From Anisus vortex (taxonomy: Eukaryota; Mollusca; Gastropoda; Planorbidae): a stretch of 64,000 bases of DNA. Shown one piece after another: positions 47,724-59,900 of this stretch. Where the stretch lies: contig OX421503.1 of the NCBI GenBank assembly GCA_949126835.1, forward strand, positions 1,013,001-1,077,000, given 5' to 3'. The translations under genes were made by a program, and so were the position numbers. Below the pieces are notes generated by a model, which worked only from the letters and a program-made list of their open reading frames with translations, searched no databases and was not told the DNA's origin. Numbering within the stretch: the stretch's first letter is position 1; each line of letters starts with the position of its first letter.

Positions 47724-48153
47724 TGTGATGTATAATGTATGAGGTTAGAATTATTTAACTCCCTTGTTTTTTAGTTGTGATTACCTCCCTTTGTAACTGG
47801 TGGTCGCATTCTTTTGGTGACCTTTGGTGACCCTACTCCGTTTGGCATGAGAGAGCACATAGGGGGGGGGGGGGGGTCCGGTCCATGTGCCGTGTAGTTT
47901 TAGAGAGTATAGTATATTGAGAGATGGTTAGGCTGTGTTTTAATGCTTCTTGTGTTCTTCTGAAATCGTGTTATTATTATTGACTTGTGTTGAGCTTCGA
48001 TGTTATGTTGAATTAAATGTTGTTAGTAATAATTATTACTGACGTCGATTCTAAATTACTTGGATGAAAGTTTGAGCGAGAGTTAATGATTCTTCAAGGG
48101 TAGCAAGAAGTCATTGTGATTAAACTGCCCTTCATAGACAGCGAGACATAACA
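47724..48153. mobile_element. Solo LTR, 430 bp
   Basis: Ends TGTGATGT and ACATAACA form a short inverted pair. ATAT lies directly on both sides (47720-47723 and 48154-48157). The matching place in block A lacks it and has a Tigger-like MITE within a few bases instead. It contains a G-run at about 47863. Confidence 0.6.
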
Positions 48154-48157
48154 ATAT

Positions 48158-49168
48158 GCTTTTAATGAATGATTGGTGTGAATAAATGAATGCGGACGAA
48201 ATACATGTTCATCTAAAATGTAAAATAATAATTATTTTGGAACAGCTAACAAAATTGCATTTATACATTCGTTTCAGATGAAAGGTCTCCTTAGGTGGGT
48301 GGGGGGGGGGCACGTACGAAGGTAAAGGTCAATTATAACGTTCTAACGCTAATGAAGTAGGCCTATACATTAATAGATAGCAAGAACGGTGAAGTGTCGT
48401 GCTTTTGTTTTCTTTACTCATTAAAAATATACATAAACAACTAATAAGGAGCAACTTACATAAGCAAATAATTGAAGATAATTATAAAAAATGTGTTAGT
48501 TAGGAATGCGTTCAAACAAAATCCATCTACAGCTCAAGGTACCAAGCGTAAAAAGATAAACCTTATTGCAGCTCGCTCCTACAGCGTCGTAGCACTTCTG
48601 TGGAATGAACTTACGAACACAATTAAACAATATTGACATTTTTAAAACAAAATTAAAAACACACTTTTTCGATTTATGTAATAACATATGGTAAATGTAA
48701 AAGCGCATTCGAAGACTTTGTTATTAATAGCGCTATATAAATATATAATAAGTAAGGTGTAATGGTTTATTGTTTATTAAAACTTACATAACATAATCTA
48801 CGTCATAGAATGCATAGTTAAGCATTGAAAATGAAAGTGAACAGTAGTGATTCTTATAACAGTGAAAAAGTGTAATTAAAACATTGTTTTGATCATGTCT
48901 ATGAAATTATTGAAATAATTTCGACATTCGTGTCGACATTCTTTTTAACTATTACATTGCTTACAATTTTGTACTTTTTATATTTTATGCAATTTGCTTT
49001 AGTCTTATTCACAAATTTACAGTATTTTGATAAAACTAATGATACTTTTTTTTTTTTTTATTATTTAAATGGCGCATCTCTCCATGCTAATCTAATTAAC
49101 ATTCACAGTGCGCTTAAAAGAGACCATCAACAATTATATTGTAGATAATGTGGACGAATCAAAAACAC
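48158..49168. other. Block B copy of 28485-29030
   Basis: Non-coding sequence conserved with block A (for example TTTTGATCATGTCTATGAAA and CTTTTTAACTATTACATT). A private segment at about 48290-48770 has a G-run and a GCGCTATATAAATAT LINE-type terminus. Confidence 0.5.
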
Positions 49169-49470
49169 AAGGCCGGCTCGTCCGAACAGGCAACTTAGGC
49201 GGTCGCCTAGTGCGCAACATTTTAGGGGGTGCATAATTGAGGATTTTTTTGGAGGGCATTAAAAAATATAAACTATATTAAAGTTTAGTACTTCTGTGTG
49301 CTACTAGCATAGGCAGACGAATTACTAAATGATGAAAGGCGAAGGGTATTTTATTTAAGTTGACTTGGCAAATAGAAAAATATGCCCTAACACTACTCAG
49401 TTTCTCCACGCCGAAGGCGCATAATTTGTTTTCGCCTAGGGCGTCAAAAAACATAGAGCCGGTCTTGCCT
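49169..49470. mobile_element. hAT-like MITE, ~300 bp
   Basis: Left end AAGGCCGGCTCGTCC and right end reversed AAGACCGGCTCTATG; AAACAC occurs close outside both ends. Block A is uninterrupted here (29015-29035). Class is tentative because the target repeat is imperfect. Confidence 0.6.
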
Positions 49471-49489
49471 AAACACTAGCAGAAGAGAG

Positions 49490-49785
49490 AAAGGCGTTCA
49501 ATCACTTCTTGGAAGACTCTTTACTCTCAGAACACCTTATTGTCTGGGGCAGCTTGTTCTACGGTGTTGGCGCCGCAGATTCAAGAGAGCGCACGCTAAA
49601 TGACTTCCGTTTGTGTCTAACAACACTGGAGATTCCGAGAAAAGACAATGATGAGGAGAGAACAACCCTTTAATGGCTCTCAGTCTTACACGATCTCCTG
49701 AAGATAGGGAGGTGCAGTGCCATCATTGTAGCAGTATGTAACAGAAAGAAGCTTATGGTCAAAAAATGAGTGTATGTACATCATA
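49490..49785 (-). pseudogene. Decayed LINE RT C-terminus, block B copy
   Basis: Duplicate of 29040-29335, minus strand, with TLWNKLPQTI-like residues (here read through VRSLESAA). Confidence 0.6.
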
Positions 49786-49806
49786 TAAGATTTAGAAGGT
49801 CAACAT

Positions 49807-50014
49807 GGGGGCACGTTGGCCGAGTGGCAGCGCGTTCGACTGGCGTACCAAATGTCCCGGGTTCAAATCCCGGTGAAGACTAGAATTTTTCCCCGGTTCT
49901 GTAGGGTGTCTCTGAGTCTACCCAGCTCTGATGGTAAAGTCGGCTGTGCATTGTGTTGCCCCCACAATCACCTAGTATGCCGTGGCCACCGAATTTGGTC
50001 CGATGGGTACTTTA
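49807..50014 (+). mobile_element. SINE family 1, full copy of the 31621 element
   Basis: GGGGGCACGTTGGCCGAGTG head and GGGTTCAAATCCCGG B-box. It retains the region deleted at 31621-31718. Confidence 0.85.
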
Positions 50015-51200
50015 CTCTATGAAGGTAAATACGCTGTCAGTTGTAATGCCACGCTAAACACATTGAACATAGCCTAAGAAAATAAAAACAAACAATATAT
50101 TTACAATCTATTGCTTGTCTATAGGCAAAACCTTTTTTATTTGTTAACAAATGAAATAAATTTTAACAATTATTTTACATTTCAAATAACGCAAAGGTAA
50201 AAAAATATAATGTTAGATAACAATAAACAACAGCAGTGGTTTCTTGTAGGTTTTTATTAAACAGTATTTGTATACAACGCCAAACATTGATTTATTATTT
50301 TACATAATTTATAAACAAGACGATAAAATTCTTGCGAAAATAAATTCGCACAAATAAAAAAAATGCCAAGGTTAAGAACTTAAAATAAATAAGAATCAAT
50401 TTTTTCTTATGATTGATGTAAAAGAAATAAAGAAGATGCCAGAGAAACAAAATTGGAATTTCCGAAATATTACGTAGGATGATTTTCCTGAAAATAATTG
50501 TTTGCTTCACATCACACCCGCCTTCCTTTAGCGTTGTATGCAGGTAACCTTTAACCCATCAGGGTCAACGTTCTTGACCTTGTGTGCGTGCTAACGGAAC
50601 TAGAGAAAAGAAAGAGAATTGAACGGATTCTGCAAGAAAGAATAAAGAACAGTTCAGGGTGGTGTAAATTGAAGAATGTGAAATATACGTTGAATTGTGA
50701 TACGGAGGTGAAAATGTCTGTTAATGTATCTATATTACATTTCTTTGCTGAATAACATGAATGTTCCCCAATTATGTTAATAACTAGAGGTTTTGCCCGA
50801 AAAAATGACGGAGAAACGAATGATTACAATGTGTTTTGTTAAAAGAGAAAGAACCAAAATAACTAACACTATTACACTAATAGTTTTATTGAGAACGTAT
50901 ATTTCGGTATTTAGTTTTTGTTCTTTTTTTTTTTAAAGCATTTCTCAAACAAAGCTCAATTTAGAACTTTAACATACGGTGATTATCAATAGGTCTACGT
51001 TTAATAAAAAAAAAAACAATAACTAATTAAGCAAAATTGTTTATATAATAACCATTTTTTATGAAGGACGTTTCCAATTTAAACATTTAACGTTTGGCCC
51101 GATTAGTCAAACGGCTTAGCAGCCTATAGAGGACAAACATATATATAAATAAATAAACAAAAATATAAACGAACTCACGGTGATTGTATATATTGATATG

Positions 51201-51438
51201 AGGCACGGTAGCCGAGCGGCAGTGCGTTCGACTGGTGTCCTGGGATCGAATTCTGGTTAAGGTTAGTATTTTTTCCCCGGGACAAGAGGGTGTCCCTACA
51301 TGTGTACCCACATTTGATAGATACCGGACCTTAGTAGGGGTAAAGTAAAGGCGGACGTGCATTGTGCTGTCCACACAAACACCTAGTACTCCGTGGCCAC
51401 AGGCCCTATGATCAATATGACCCAAAAGGTACTTTACT
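51201..51438 (+). mobile_element. SINE family 1 (block B copy of 32501)
   Basis: GGCACGGTAGCCGAGCGGCA head; same flanks as 32501-32737, including GGCTTAACAGTTCTGCAGG downstream. Confidence 0.85.
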
Positions 51439-52188
51439 TTTTTATGTTAATACTAAGGCTTAACAGTTCTGCAGGTTTAAAAAACAACGAAGCTTATTTA
51501 TTGGTACTTACAAACTGATCATTGTAGAAAAGACCTTGACATTTTTACCGTAGTCGTTAGAAAAAAAATCTATAAATAGTAGGCGTTTAAGGGTGTACAG
51601 ACATTAGTTACATCATTTAAAACTTAGAAACACCACAGTAAAGAAAGATAATAAGCCAAGTAGTAATCATTCTTAAACCATTACATTATAATACCTAGCA
51701 CTTTTAGCTGAAATTATAGAATGAACATATATTAACATGATCATGAGAAACACAAATTTAAAATGGCGTCATTCCAGAATCCAGGTAAGTTGCTCTAGAA
51801 AAAAAAAAAATTTTCTTCTTATGCAGGTAATAAGAAACCTTTTACTTCTCGGAAAATGTAAAAATAGTTATTACGTGTACGATGTGAAACGGTTGGAGAT
51901 GGTTTTATCCTATCAGCAACAGTGTGGTAGTATATATGTCTACAAAGCGGCCGTTTGAGTCTACTCTGTGAATTCTGGTACTGGTAAGTAAACGTTAGAC
52001 CTTTACTAGGCTACTTTTCTTATATGTTAATGATGTTCCTTTTATACAGAAAAGTATTAGCTCCTACGTTTCATAGTTTTTTAAGTCTTTTTTTCAATGA
52101 GGGTTTTCAAACGTGATACGTTTATTTAAAATTTGTCTGCCCTTATCTTATCAAGTATAATATTGATTTTTTAATATGATTGGGCACA

Positions 52189-52446
52189 GTGGTCGAGCTG
52201 CAGCGCGCACAGCTTCGTCCGAAGGTCCTAGGTTCAAACCCTAGTGAGACTAGGATCTGTTACCTCATCTGGAGCGTGTTCCTGATTCTACCCAGCTCTG
52301 ATGGGTACCTGACTTTAAAGGGTAAAGTAAATTAGCCTGGGCATTGTGCTGGCCACACAAGCCCATAGTACACCCTGGCTACTGAAACTGGTGAACGCTG
52401 CTTCACCGTCCTTATGTTTCAACATGGTCTGGCGCGATACGTACTT
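52189..52446 (+). mobile_element. SINE family 1 (block B copy of 33552)
   Basis: GGGCACAGTGGTCGAGCTGC head; same flanks as 33552-33818. Confidence 0.8.
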
Positions 52447-52772
52447 TATAATATCCCCCTCTCTCTCTATTTATCTTTTGTTCTATTCCAGCCCCCAGCC
52501 CCCCCCCCCCCCCCTTCTCCAATCTAGACACTTTATGACGATTCTTCCATCATTTCGGTATCCTACTCCAATACAACAGTTTCCTAAATAAACCATATAC
52601 TAAAATTGTGTAGCACCAAATTAGACAAGAACAAAATCAATATCTATAAGCTCAGACTATCATAAAAGTATATTGGGCCTTAAGCTGAAATGATTTTCCT
52701 ATAACCATGTCCCAGTTCCATAGATTCCTAATCTTACTAAATCCAGTTCCTTAAGATGCTAATCCACCATAA

Positions 52773-53459
52773 AGCATGTTCTTAATTGCCCGAACTAGTT
52801 TCGGTCGAATCAGGTATTGTTCAATTCGCAAGAGCTACTGTTTGCTCTTAAATGAGCTCGTGCACTTTCGCCGACATAAGGGCGAGCCAGAAAGCTCAGC
52901 GAAATTATGCTCTTGTTTTTAACTGGTCTATTTTTAGCGCTGAGGCGAACTGCCGGATGTTAATATTGCGGCAAAACGGCTGCGCTCACAGACGAAGAAG
53001 CTTTGGGTGTTGCGATTACAATGCACAAAGATTTTGGGCAATATTGTTCAAGGCCTTGGTTTTTTTCACCCTTTTTTTATAGTCCCGATGGAGTGAGTTC
53101 CACAGGCATGGAACATTTCCCCATGCATCTTTGAATATTACTAGACTGTCCTCTGACATCTCTGGCAGCTGACTGTCTGGTAAGACGCCATTTTTTTTCA
53201 TTAAGACTATGAAATTTTGGTGCTTTTTCGCATAATGAACGTGATCAATTCAGCCAATCAATACGCGGCTTCGTCAACATGTCGACGAAGCAATCGTTCG
53301 CCCGAATTTGGCTCGCCGATACCCAGATGTCGAGATGTCGCTTGTCGAGCAATAGATAGCCCTGTTAAGCGCGAAAACGACGAAAGGCGAGCAATTTACG
53401 AAGCGAACCCTTGCTCGGGCTGTTCGGCGAAGTACAATTCGGGCAATTAAGAACATGCT
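52773..53459. mobile_element. PIF/Harbinger-like element, 687 bp, TAA target
   Basis: Perfect inverted ends of at least 21 bp, starting AGCATGTTCTTAATTGCCCG, with TAA directly outside each end (52770-52772 and 53460-53462). A 3-bp TWA duplication is the hallmark of PIF/Harbinger. The interior has a MADF-like fragment. Block A has the uninterrupted site at about 34165 (AATCCAACATAACCAATATC). Confidence 0.82.
53016..53201 (-). pseudogene. MADF/Myb-like domain fragment of the Harbinger element
   Basis: The minus-strand frame includes IFKDAWGNVPCLWNSLHRDY then KKRVKKTKALNNIAQNL. The LW-x-(S)-H-x-DYK-(K)R-x-KK-x-A-x-x-x-IA pattern is that of the MADF/Myb-SANT-like DNA-binding module that accompanies Harbinger transposases. 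Only the first half of the domain is present. Confidence 0.65.
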
Positions 53460-53719
53460 TAACATATATCCAATTCGTTCACACCATATTCAACATAGCC
53501 AATGCGCAATTGTTTAAAATTATAATATATCATAACCTATGCACAATTCATTCGAATTCTAATCCCACATAACCATCATAACTCAGTTGTTTAAGATCAT
53601 AATCGAAAACAACCAATGCCAAGTTCTTTAGAATTCAGATAAATCATAACAAACACATTTTCAGAATCTCAATCTAACACAAGCAATGCCCAGTTCTTCA
53701 GAATCTCAATAATATTATC
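53460..53719. repeat. Residual 37-bp satellite in block B
   Basis: Diverged units plus one to two good copies (CAGAATCTCAATCTAACACA) at 53665-53710, against ~37 copies in block A. Confidence 0.75.
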
Positions 53720-54907
53720 TCTTTTAGAGACCGACCGAAACCAAATTTTTAGTTTCGGCCGAAAACGTAACCATACCGAATAGTATAGATTGATTTTAGG
53801 CAGAATCCGAAGCCGAAACCAAAAGTTTAACTACATCTTCGGCCGAAACCGAAAAATAAACCAAAAATGTGAAACAAATGATTTAAAAAGCCTGCACATT
53901 TATGTGTAATATTAACTAGTTTATGGGCACTCTATTTGAGTAAACCATTCTTTGGAGTAATTAAATAATCCGTTTTTATTAACTTCAGTCTTCTACTTCA
54001 CATTAGGAATGTTAATATTCTTTTTTTTCTCAAAACCTTTTTTCGGTTCTAAATATCTGATTTTTTTTACCCATTTTCATTTCCCCCTCTTCGCCCATGG
54101 GCAAGGTACGTTATAGTTTGGAAACAACAAATTTGCATTGATTATACAAAAAAAAATAATAAAAAATACGAAAGATCATTGATCCTTAGACCGTGGTGAA
54201 ATCGTTAAAAAAACAAGTTGAAATTGGATTAACAGAAGTCAAAAGGTGTACTGTCATGAACTTAGATCTTTATAATTATAATATAATCCAGTGGATTTTA
54301 GATCTATATGTTACACACAATAAAGAATATTTGTATAATAATATGAATAAAACCCCAGACACATCTAGGGTTGGCAGACGTCCGGCAAGAAAATGAACCT
54401 TTTTTTTTAAAAAGAACCTTACATGCGCTGCAAAATTGTTTTTTTAATTGCCCAAATGCAAGTTCCATTTCAGTCTACATTAAATAAAATGTTGGGTCAG
54501 TTTTGCTAATATACAATGGGCCGTATTGCTGCTGAGAGTTAACACCCTTGCCCCTTATACAAGTCAATCTTATATTACCGACTTGTAAAAGGGGCAACGG
54601 TGTTAACTCTCAGCAGCAATACGGCCCATTATTGGCAGCTGAACTGATTGTGGATTATGAAACTCTAAATATGTCATTCTTTTTGTCTCTCGATGTCCTC
54701 CTTTTGAAGTCCATTGTAGTAGAGTTTTGAATTTTGAAAGTAAAAATAGATATTCGGCTGATAACCGAAAGTCAATATCAGTTTTGGTCAAAACCGTAAA
54801 CAAACCGAAAACTACCTTTTGGCTTCGGCCGAAACCGAAACCCCGGCGATAAAGGGTTTTTGTCTATTTTCGTCGCCGAAACCGAATCCGAATTTTATAC
54901 ATTGTTA
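53720..54907. mobile_element. Insertion with TTCGGCCGAAACCGAAA subterminal repeats
   Basis: Many copies in both orientations of the TTCGGCCGAAACCGAAA type lie within ~150 bases of each end (53724-53870 and 54750-54900), with an AT-rich interior. Clustered subterminal motifs fit a non-autonomous hAT-like or similar DNA element. I cannot define the exact ends or a target duplication. Confidence 0.5.
54515..54631. repeat. Near-perfect ~50-bp-arm palindrome (foldback element)
   Basis: AATGGGCCGTATTGCTGCTG AGAGTTAACACC-TTGCCCCTT is repeated inverted after a loop of about 20 bases. Only single mismatches separate the arms. It is nested in the preceding insertion, probably a miniature foldback transposon. 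Confidence 0.85.
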
Positions 54908-56930
54908 CGAAACGTAAAACTCATACATTGCATTGTTATTAAACATATACTAATCATTTAACCGAATTGCCGGAAAAGAGATAGAAAATATTTCATAGGC
55001 CAAGGACATCGGTTTTCCCTAATTTAATTAGATCGCTGGGTTTTTCCAACTCCAATAACCAATCGCGATTAATGAACTCTTCAGCAGCCAAGGTCGACTG
55101 TTTTACCCAAGTAAATAGGGTGTTTTTTTTCCAAAAAGTCTCGTTCTCGGACAAGATGGCCGACATTGTTGACAGCGGTAGTATTCGGATATTTCCTTAG
55201 ACGCTAATATTTTTATATAGAGTAATATACACTCGTGTATTCGTTAATAGTATGGAATCGACCCGTGGGATAGACCCATGCGAAACGGTGAACGTTTTAG
55301 TCAGTTCTGTGCCAGCCTTCGACAAGTAAACATGTACAATCTGTGCTCTGAGATAAAAATCCTACTGATTTAGAATATGAAGGATTCAAAATTATTTTAC
55401 AAATAGTCTCAATGCTATGCAAAGCTTATTGAAGATATTTCTTATTCATACTATGGAACATGTGTTATTCTTAACCACTTGTGTATAAATATCATTTGGA
55501 TTTCTGTGACCAATTATTCGTTTATTTACACAACTTGATTTACATCAGTTTTTCCACGTTTTATACTAGGTATGTGTGATGAAAATTTCAAAATGAATAA
55601 ATAATATCTTGCTATATATCACTGGAAAGGGCTCAAAGAGAGGATTCCAACGGTATATCGTTCATTCAGATCATAAATAAAAAAGTTATGAATTTTTAGT
55701 GACGAGATTTTAGTAACAAAGACAAAGAGGAAAAACTGAAGCTCACTTACTAGTAATAATTAAAATTATAAAGATATATACGGCAGTGCACTTGGAAAGT
55801 TCAACCAATCCGTTTTAAGAAAAAAGTCACGTGCCTCCCCCTTTCCCCCTAAGTGACCCAAATATGCCAATATGGCGTCAGTGAGCTAAGATACGGACAG
55901 TCGATTACACTTTTGATACAGAAAATTGAATATGTGATACATTGATGATTGTGATGAAATTTGGCAGGTAAAGAGAAAAGATGTTTAAAAACAATAATAA
56001 AGAGGTTTGAACAAAGAAAAAGAATATCTTCAATATTCATTTTAAGTTTAAAATGCACCACAATTTTTAGGATAACAAAATAACATTAAAAAACAAAAAT
56101 GTAAACAAAAAACACAAAAAAGTTGGTTAAATTAGTATTGTTTACTAAACAGTTCAGCTCAATGTAAAATATTGTTAATTAAATTAACATATGCCTTATA
56201 AGCATACCCATCATATAGCAGAAGCTCAAAATCCCGGAACAGCTTTTCAGACCAAAAAAAATGAATTAAAAAGTAGGATTCACACATACCTATTTATACT
56301 TGTGTGTGTGTTACTTATATTGCTATAGTAATGGCCAACACTACACAATAACATCACGATACTTGCTGTATAATTTGAGCCAACATAAATATACATGAAG
56401 GTGAATCAAATAAAACTCTACTCAACGTTATGCAGATTACCAGGGGATATTTTGAATCAGGACTACCTAGACTACACTAAACTAATATCAAATTGAACTA
56501 ATAAGATCTTCACCAATTGAAACTATAATCACATCAATTACACTACAATATAATAACTATAACTTCATGAACTGAATTCGGGCTATAGACAAAAAAAATA
56601 ATATAAACTACAATTTGGTAAACATAGTTCTACAAGTCATCTAATAAAATATGATTATCTACAAAGGTGATATAAACTGGCTCGTCCTTTATTATTAATA
56701 ACCAATCATTTCTTGAAAGGTATCACACAACTTGACCAGTAAGATAATAGGCTATTCTCTTGTGACAAATACAACAGTGAATAGACGACCACTGGTATTG
56801 AACCTTTACAATAGGAATTTATTACTCAACTTGAGGGTTTTTTTTATAAAGAAAAGGTCTGTCGTAATAATATGCACAATAGTTTGACACAAATGAACCT
56901 GATTGTCATATTCCATAAAGTTTATACAAG
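54908..56930. other. Unannotated stretch private to block B
   Basis: AT-rich, with no supportable gene. GACAAGATGGCCGACATTGT near 55150 is followed by no usable frame. Homology to block A resumes at about 56875 (CATAAAGTTTATACAAG). Confidence 0.45.
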
Positions 56931-56971
56931 CTCTTATTTTTGTTAAATTCTAGGTGCTTGCGTAAAACAAA

Positions 56972-59900
56972 ATGAGTTCTTCAGATAAAATGCACGCGCT
57001 GTATTTGTTTAGCGCTCATTCTTGTGCTATTGGACACAAAAAGTATGACATGCTTGAAAAAGGAGACTTGATCAAAATCAAGAGAAAATATTGTTGGCAT
57101 TGGGCAGTATACTATGGTAAGTCATTCTCAAAATTAAATTTAAAAACACATAACTTTCATTTATATGGTACTTCTATTTAACAGCTTTAAACTATTAGCA
57201 TTTATTTAGACCTGTTCATGTATTATATTTTGTAAGAAATAAATTTGAAAAACTTATTTTATAGTTAACTGTTTACTTTTAGTGAATGTTGAAAAACTGT
57301 TGTTGGTTTCTGTCATTAATTTTATTAAATGCGTGAAATTAATATTAATATTACACGTGAAATCGTTTGAATAGAGCTAAGCAATTGAAGAACAAATAAA
57401 TATTGTTATTCTATTTTTGCGTTTTTGTTAAAATCATGTATTTGAAAATGGTAACGTAAACAACCTAAACATTCCAAGATATACTTATAGTAAAACAATA
57501 TTTCTCAGGCAGGGGTATAGTTATTCACGTGATTGTTGAACACAAGGAGCAAGGCATCTGTAAAGCAGTTATTGATTTACAATCACTTGATGAATTGCTA
57601 GATGGTGACACATTCAAAAAAGGAAACAAAAAGGATTCCAAGTGGACGTAAGTTAACCCATTGTCTGCTAGCATCCCACTTATGGGACACTTCGTAAAAA
57701 AAATCCTATTAAATACGTAAATGCCTTATAAATATAAAAATTTGTTTTTTTTTGCATTTTACGATAGATAGACTTTAATTATAACTTTGCTTTTCGAACA
57801 AAATTGTACTTTTATTAATAAGATTTACATGACCTTGACCTTTCAACTTGTAAAAATTGATTAAAAAAATAAACAATCTCAAAAATAAGTACACATTTAT
57901 CACAAATGATTAAATTTTGATATAAAACCACATGAAATATGTAATTTCATCATTTATATATCAATTATAACAATAGAAATCATTAAAAAAAAAATCACAT
58001 TGACATCGTTTTATCAAGTGTTAAACAGTGTCCCACAAGTGGGACAGTAGCAACGAATGCCCCCGTGTGATCAGTTAGTTTTTTTTATTAAAAAAGTTGT
58101 TTTGATTAAATAAATTGTATTTTTTTGCCTAACTTTGATGTTTAGAGTGTTAAATATTGAAGCTACGCTAGAATTTAATAACTAGATCATAGTTTTTGGA
58201 TACGATTTTGAATAAAAATGAGTTTTTTTTTTAAATAATTATATTCGCTCTTTAGATATTTTATTTTAAATGTTCATGTTTTTTTCCTGTCGGCTGCGAA
58301 CCGATAATCACCCTGATAATGATCCTTAGGGGAACCGCAATGGGTAACCTAGCTGCGTAATCCTCACTGTTAGACGACATGCCACGCCTTTGGCGTGTCT
58401 TGGGGTGGCTTGAGTCCGGACAGAGCTTGGGGGTGCCCCCCCCCCCCCTGAGCTCAAACCTATCGTTACGCCCTGGACAAAAAAGCTCGTCCGTTTTTTT
58501 TAAAGAGACCTTATAACTCTGTCGGCCCTTCTTCTTTCTACCCAGAGCCTTTACAAGCTTATGTAGCGCCCTAGGGCAAAAGTTTCAGCGCCGCCCCGTT
58601 GCATTCTGTATCTGCTTAATTAGTGCTATATTTGCATTACTTAGACTACGTTTGCCCCCCCCCCCTGTGTAACAACCAAATGTAGGTCAGTAGACCGTGA
58701 CCGGTCAGTGCGACCAGGACTGTGTCGTGCACAGTCGTCTGACCAGTTTTTGTGAAACACGAGGAATGAGAAGGGGAGTGTGAGTGAGGATAGAAAAGAA
58801 GAAGGGGAGTGTGTGTAATATGTAGAGGAGAGGAGGTCGCTAGATATATTTGACGAAGTTTGTAGGCATGTACATTTTGATAGTCATGAAGAGATTGTGT
58901 ATGAGATGCTTCGAACTATTGGATTAAATGTTACAAAGTGTTATCAATGACTTTAATAACTATTTTTAGTGTAGTAAATAAACTATATGTATGTCTACAA
59001 TCTGAGTTGTTCCTATATATTATATGAAGTAGGACATTTAAGTACATCCCAGGGTTGTTGTAGGAGCTATCACTGACAGGAAGAAATAATATAAGTTACA
59101 CAACACATGAGGATGTTACACCCTGTAAGTGTCGCCCACAAACATATGCCCCCCTCTGCCCTCCCCTATGTGAGGGCACTGTTTCTAGCTCTTCTGTGCC
59201 GAGCGGGATAGGCTGTGACCTTCCACTGGTTCCTTGATGGGCAGTCTGTATCATGTAAACTTCTGTCCTAATCAAAGAATTTGCCACCACTGTGGCCATG
59301 GTTAGCGCCCATTTATAGTTTATTTGTTTATAGATAATCTTTTTAGCGTGGCGTAACAATTAATTATTTAAGTTACAACTTAAGTTCTTTTATAAAATCA
59401 GAATTTATTGTTGCATTTAATTTCTTTAAAAAAAAATGGAAAACAATTTTCATAAGTAAACGTCTTTTTAACGTTTTTTTTTCTTTATTATTGTAAACCA
59501 CGATCAATATGATTCATAAAATATATATTACTCGTTGAATTTCTTTATTATGTTTCGTTGTATGAAAATATAATAAATATATGAGCTGGATTATTATTTG
59601 CTGGACAATGGATGAAAGGGTAAGGGGAGGACCTAATATTTTTCTTCATAGAAATCTATAAAATATAAAATATTGTATTTTTTCAAGCTTCCGGACTGGG
59701 CCAGTACCATAAAAGTGTCAAGTGATTTATTTTTAGAGTTTAAATGATTGGTGTAAGCACTTAACTTACACTATAACACTAATAAATGTAATTCTGTTCA
59801 AAATCTTTAAAGGGAAAACATGAAAAATGAACTGACCCAATATAAATTTACACGTGGCCACTTGTTGCAACCATCCCACTTATGGGACGTTTTTTAAATT

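Noticed and set aside
2199..52446. tRNA genes at the SINE heads
   Set aside because: A- and B-box-like motifs are present, but acceptor and anticodon arms do not fold properly and each is followed by the same ~180-base body; they are tRNA-derived SINEs.
52852..53082. 76-codon plus-strand frame in the Harbinger-like element
   Set aside because: It runs opposite to the MADF-like fragment and shows no recognisable motif.
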